Source of the DNA: Streptomyces shenzhenensis
GTDB taxonomy: Bacteria > Actinomycetota > Actinomycetes > Streptomycetales > Streptomycetaceae
Length of the DNA stretch: 64,000 bases
Direction of reading: 5' to 3'
Assembly (NCBI RefSeq): GCF_021462265.1
Contig: NZ_JAJONF010000034.1
Span: 1-64,000, forward strand
The notes beneath the pieces are model-generated. The model did no database searches. It was not told the origin of the DNA and worked only from the letters and a program-made list of their open reading frames with translations. Numbering within the stretch: position 1 is the first letter of the stretch; each line of letters begins with the position of its first letter. Positions 60,008 to 64,000 of the stretch are shown here, one piece after another. The position numbers and the translations under genes were made by a program.

Positions 60008-60189
60008 AGAACACCATCGCCGTCCTGGTCCGCGTCATAGAGCGGGCAGTCCGTGACGGCATCATCAAGGTCAACCCCGCCCGGGTGACCGGCTAGCAGA
60101 AACTCTACAAGCAGGCCGAGGACCAACTCATCGACCCACGCTCGCCAGCCCTGCCCGACTGGGAGACCCTCCTCGCTCGCTCTGTGGGT
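60004..60189 (+). pseudogene. Tyrosine integrase, internal fragment with in-frame stop
   Basis: The frame KNTIAVLVRVIERAVRDGIIKVNPARVTG, then TAG at 60094-60096, then QKLYKQAEDQLIDPRSPALPDWETL is the core-binding to catalytic linker of actinobacterial phage-type integrases, which have Trp where the TAG is. The 5' part is replaced by the IS481 fragment and the 3' part is cut off at the IS30 end. Confidence 0.7.
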
Positions 60190-60227
60190 TCTAGCGGTCG
60201 TTGCAACACCCCAGTTCAAGGGGTGCG

Positions 60228-60985
60228 ATGGACTTCGACATCCGCAAGGTCCGGACGGCTCAGGGGACCAGGAAGCTCCACGCCGAGCGGGAGGAATACT
60301 TCCGGCTCGTGAAAGCGGGCTACAGCAACAAGGAAGCGTCCCGGATCGTCGGCGTGAACGAGCGGACGGGCCGTGAGTGGCGCAACGGCCGGTGGGAACC
60401 ACAGCGGCTCAGGAGACCGGATGCCCGGGCGGCGGCCCGGGCGGATCGGCCACGCCCTGACCGCAAGCGGGCACCCGCTCCCCGGGAACGGGTGCCCGCC
60501 GCCGGTCAAGAGTCGGCACCCGCCGTTGTGCCCTCCCGGTACTTGTCGCAGCACGACCGGATCCACATCGCCGACCGGCTGCACGAGAAGGCCACCATCC
60601 GGGCGATCGCCGCCGAGCTGGGCCGCAGCCCATCGACGGTCAGCCGCGAGATCCGCCGCAACCGCACCATCGGAACCCGCGGCCAGTGGCACTACCGCCC
60701 TTTCGCCGCCCAGGCCCGCGCTGAGGCCCGCCGGCCCCGGCCCAAGCCCGGCAAGATCGGCCAGAACCCGGAACTGCGGAACTTCATCCAGGACCGTCTG
60801 GATCTACGGTGGAGTCCGGAGCAGATCTGCCAGGCTCTGCGGGCACACTTTCCCGAGCGGCCGGAGATGCACGTGGTCCACGAGACGGTCTACCAGGCCC
60901 TCTACGTCCAAGGCCGGGGTGAACTACGCCGCGAGCTGGCCCGCGCCCTGCGCTCAGGACGCACCCGACCCCCGACAGGAGGCAG
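60228..60985 (+). pseudogene. IS30-family transposase, truncated
   Basis: ATG 60228 begins an IS30 transposase: N-terminal HTH (RLVKAGYSNKEASRIVGVNERTGREWRNG), the conserved RYLSQHDRIHIADRLHEKATIRAIAAELGRSPSTVSREIRRN and WSPEQICQALRAHFPERPEMHVVHETVYQALY. The frame stays open to 61130, but IS30 homology ends near 60960-60985 and the DDE catalytic core is absent. A hairpin at 60207-60225 covers the ribosome-site region, as in other IS30 members. The left end of the element lies near 60185-60205. Confidence 0.8.
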
Positions 60986-63900
60986 GGTGGGTCGAGGAGG
61001 TCGACCTCGCGGAAGGTGGGCGTTATCTGCTGGCCCGCCGCGCGCTCGCCCCCGAGGGGCTGCGACGAGTGATCGAACAGAGCGTCGAGGCACGGGAGAT
61101 CGACGCGAAGTGGCTGAAGTGGGAAGGTGAAGCCTGGGTCGGGATCGCGCTTCGGCTGGACCAAGACCTGGAACGCGGTCTGCTGTACACCTTCCTCCCG
61201 ATGTCGGATGCGGCCCGTGCGCCCTTCCGCGGCCACGCCCATGCTCCGTTCTTCACCAAGCTGGCCCGGCTTCACATCAGTGAGGCTGTGGGTCTGAACG
61301 CATTCCTCCTGGACCAATTGGCCGAACTGTGCCTACGGTTGGTGTCGGCACTGCGCGCCCAGGGGCCGTGTACCGCAGTCCGGCATCTCATCCTGGACCT
61401 CGTGTGCTGGGACGTCCCGGCCCGAATCGACAGGACGCTCGGCGGGAAGCTGGCGGACGAGCCGATCGTTCCCCTGGTCGGGGCCGACTCGTGGGGCACG
61501 CTTCGGAGTTCGTTCGCATGGCCCGAGAGGAAACGCCCCTGGACGGTCCTCACCGCCGAAGCGCTGGCCGAGGCCGGAGGTCGCCTCCTCGATCCTTCCG
61601 TCGGGCCACTTCGGGAGGCCCGTCTCCTCAAACTCCACCAAGACCTGCTCGCAAAGCTCATGCGCCCTTCGTCACGGACGGCTGCGGCGTGGGTGGAGCG
61701 CGTCGCCGAACGGCTGCAGCCCGCTGGAGATGCACAACCGGACCCCTTGTGGGCGGACTTCTACGACGACCTCGCGCAAGCGTTCGCCGCCCACCCCGAA
61801 GACCTTCGCGGCCGACGGATCATCCTCGATCAGGACGGCCGGCTCTGGCCCGCGCTAGGTGGTGCGGAAGCGGCCGGCAAGAGCGAGTAAACCGTCTTCT
61901 TCCATCCGGAGGACGAGGGCGGCAACGGCACCGCTCAGGTACCGAAGGCGCTGAAGGCCCTGCGTCGGCGGATGACCTTCACCCGTCCCGGCATCGCCTG
62001 GGGACGTCCCGGACGCACCTTCCTCGAAGCCCACCGGCTGGTACGCCCGTATCGGCCCGGCCGGGTCTTCGAGGCACTGAGGGATCTCCTCGCCAAGAGC
62101 CCCTCGGACGCCCTGTGCCGAGATGCCTTGTCCTTCGCCCTCCGCCTCTTCCCCTCACTCACCGAGGTCGAGCGCCGTCGGCTCCCCCACACAGGCTTCC
62201 GCCTGCCCACTGGTGATGGCGACTGGATCAAGGCGGCACGTTGCCTCTTCTCCCCCGCTTGGGGCACCGAGGGAGGACGACGCCTGGCGAAGTTCCTGGA
62301 CGCGGGTGGCAACGAGATCCCGCCCCTGGCGGCCCTGCGTAAACGCTGGCTCAGCGACCCAGACGACTGGCCCGTTCCGGTCAGCGACCTCGCGGCCTAC
62401 GTCGACTTCCTCAAGGCCATCGGTGTCGGCGACGGCCTCCCCCTTTCCTGGGGCGGCGGCAGGCTCGGGGCAGCCAACGGCCGGGACATGGAACCGGGAG
62501 TCGTGGCCCGGAGGCTGCCGCTCGGCGACGAGCTCGGACGGGTTTAGGCAAAGGACGTCGACCGTACGTGGAGCGGCTTCGCTCACCCCTGGACGCCGTA
62601 CGAGTTCCGCCGGCAACTGCCGCACCTGCCAGGTGCCGTCGAGGTCGCGGGGCTGGGCCCCGCCGCCCGCCGAGAGTTCGCGGAGTTGTTGCTCATCGGG
62701 CTCCGCACCTGGGGAGACACTGCCTTCACCGTCCCCCTTCACCGTCCCCCTTCACCGGCCCTACCACGACCGGAATCCCGACCCCCACACCTGGCCGAGC
62801 CCGCTCGCCTCCTTCGTCCCGCCTAACCGTGCCTGGTTCAGCGCCGAAGGAGACCTTCCAGCGTTCGTCCCCTCACTCCCCCTCTCGATCCGTCGGGCTC
62901 TGGCCGACAAGGCGGTACTCGAACGTCTGCGCCGCTGCGGTCTGCGATTCTGGGACGAATCCGAACACGCCGGGGCGGCCGTGCGGGACCTCGGCACGAT
63001 CGTGGCCGCTGGTGGGGTACCCGACCACCTCAGCGTCTCGTTCAAGAAGCACTACGGGAGGGCCTGGTCCCACGTGGCGGAAAGCGGGCGCTGGCCCTGG
63101 TCGGCCGGAGAGCCGGTCCAGCTGGCGGTGGTCCGCGAGCAAACACTGACCACCCTCACGCCCTCCTCCGAGGAGGAACCGGTCTACGTCTGCGACGAAT
63201 CCGACCCGCTTAAGGAGACACTCGTCGAACTGGCAGGTCATCCCGTCCTGATCGCCGGATCCGACGACGGCGCGAGGCTCGCGAAGAAAATGGAGTCGGA
63301 CGCAGTGAACGTGGCCCGGCTGTCCGACGCGCGGGTGCAGGTGAACAACCGTGACAAGGAGCCGATCAAGCCGGCGGACGACCTTGCCCGGGTGACCGAG
63401 GGCCGGGAGTGGCTGATCCTAGTAGTGGCCCTGGTGATAGAGCTCAAGTCTGGCGCGTTCCTGCACCGGAGCGAACGCACCGTGCGCTCTCTGCTCGACC
63501 GGTTGTGCGCGATCCGGATCGTCCGGGCCGAGGAGATCGAGATCCTGATCGCCGGCGAGCGCGTGGAGCCCCCACCGACGACCCGCAGCCTGCCGCTGCC
63601 CCATCCCGCCCACCCAACCGTCGTCGTGTGGAACGGCGACCGCGATAGCGACGGTGACTGGGACGAACTGCAGGCGGCCACATCGACGGTCACGCGGCTC
63701 CTCCACCAGCCGTCCTTGCAGGACGCCCTGGAACTCGTTCTCGTCAAGATGCAGCGGCACTTGAGCGGCGAGATGCCGGACCACATCGACGACCGCACAC
63801 TCGCGCTGTCGCTCGACACGACCGCGTCCAGGATCTCGGAACTGCGGCGCAGCCTCACGAACGACTTGCACCACACGGTCCGGCAACTCCGCCCCGTCCT

Positions 63901-64000
63901 GGTCTGTCTGGTCGGCACCGACCGCGCCAGCGCGGTTTCCGAGGCCCTGAATGAAGCCATCAGCGAGGAGGAGCTGATTGCCGTCCTCGGCAGGCTCCCG
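60986..64000 (+). pseudogene. Large sacsin/NOV-like ATPase-class gene, decayed and partial
   Basis: One long coding sequence can be followed from about 60986 to the window end. It starts inside the gene at the IS30 scar (EEVDLAEGGRYLLARRALAPEGLRRVI), meets a TAA at 61888-61890 and a TAG at 62545-62547, both in frame, and shifts frame at a 13-base tandem duplication near 62729-62754. After removing one copy it reads on (HRPYHDRNPDPHTWPSPL ... SVSFKKHYGRAWSHVAE ... LVVALVIELKSGAFLHR) with no stop to base 64000. It resembles, from recall, the body of very large Streptomyces proteins with a sacsin/Hsp90-like ATPase N-terminus and a NOV-type C-terminus; both ends are missing here. Clearly non-functional as it stands. 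Confidence 0.65.

Noticed and set aside
1..64000. CRISPR arrays, rRNA, tRNA, and polyketide or non-ribosomal peptide clusters
   Set aside because: None seen: no regularly spaced repeats, no tRNA-like folds recognised by eye in the gaps, and no modular synthase genes.

Overview
The window is typical Streptomyces chromosome: very GC-rich (about 70% or more by eye), strong third-position GC bias, ATGA/GTGA start-stop overlaps inside operons, GTG/TTG starts, SpoIIE-type phosphatases, FCD-type GntR and many LacI regulators. No rRNA, tRNA or CRISPR array was seen. Both edges are scrapyards of mobile DNA and the middle is almost entirely sugar and amino-acid catabolism, which suggests an accessory or arm-proximal region (inference).

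Left edge (1-7.1 kb). After 1.4 kb of unassigned sequence, an IS5-type transposase gene is split exactly in two (5578-5985 and 1447-1806) by a 3.77 kb element carrying two overlapping tyrosine-recombinase genes, like the paired recombinases of Tn554-type transposons. A small crystallin J1-type protein and an HTH protein of resolvase type follow.

7.1-15.5 kb. A three-input SpoIIE phosphatase/anti-sigma-type ATPase is translationally coupled to a xylose-type sugar-binding lipoprotein. Divergent from it lie a close paralogue of that lipoprotein, an ABC ATPase, a permease and a third binding lipoprotein. This may be an extracellular-sugar sensing and uptake module. 15.6-16.5 kb holds fused fragments of a serine recombinase and a NO VEIN-type (DUF3883) nuclease domain. 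An ECF41-type sigma factor and a proline iminopeptidase-like hydrolase follow.

19.1-34.8 kb is a full L-rhamnose regulon: LacI repressor, secreted BNR_4 beta-propeller protein, mutarotase, four-part ABC importer (minus strand), then isomerase, bifunctional aldolase-dehydrogenase and kinase (plus strand) from a divergent promoter region with a LacI-like operator at each start site. LutABC next door can oxidise the L-lactate the pathway makes.

34.8-39.0 kb carries an OpuB/OpuC-type osmolyte importer whose ATPase gene faces the other three genes. 39.2-42.2 kb has a TetR regulator and a MoxR/VWA (CoxE-like) pair. 42.4-48.0 kb is a trans-4-hydroxy-L-proline catabolic operon (oxidase subunits, DapA-family deaminase, 2-epimerase, GntR) with a shared 15-bp operator-like sequence; a 0.2 kb MITE sits on the gntR stop codon. 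48.2-49.9 kb is a drug-efflux-type MFS protein with an unusual C-terminal Ig-like domain. 50.0-58.1 kb is an arabinan-type glycan cluster (LacI, GH127, sugar ABC importer, GH39-like enzyme with a ricin-type lectin domain), followed by a pirin.

Right edge (59.3-64 kb) has remnants of IS481, tyrosine integrase and IS30, then a very large decayed gene, probably of the sacsin/NOV-like ATPase class, that runs off the window.
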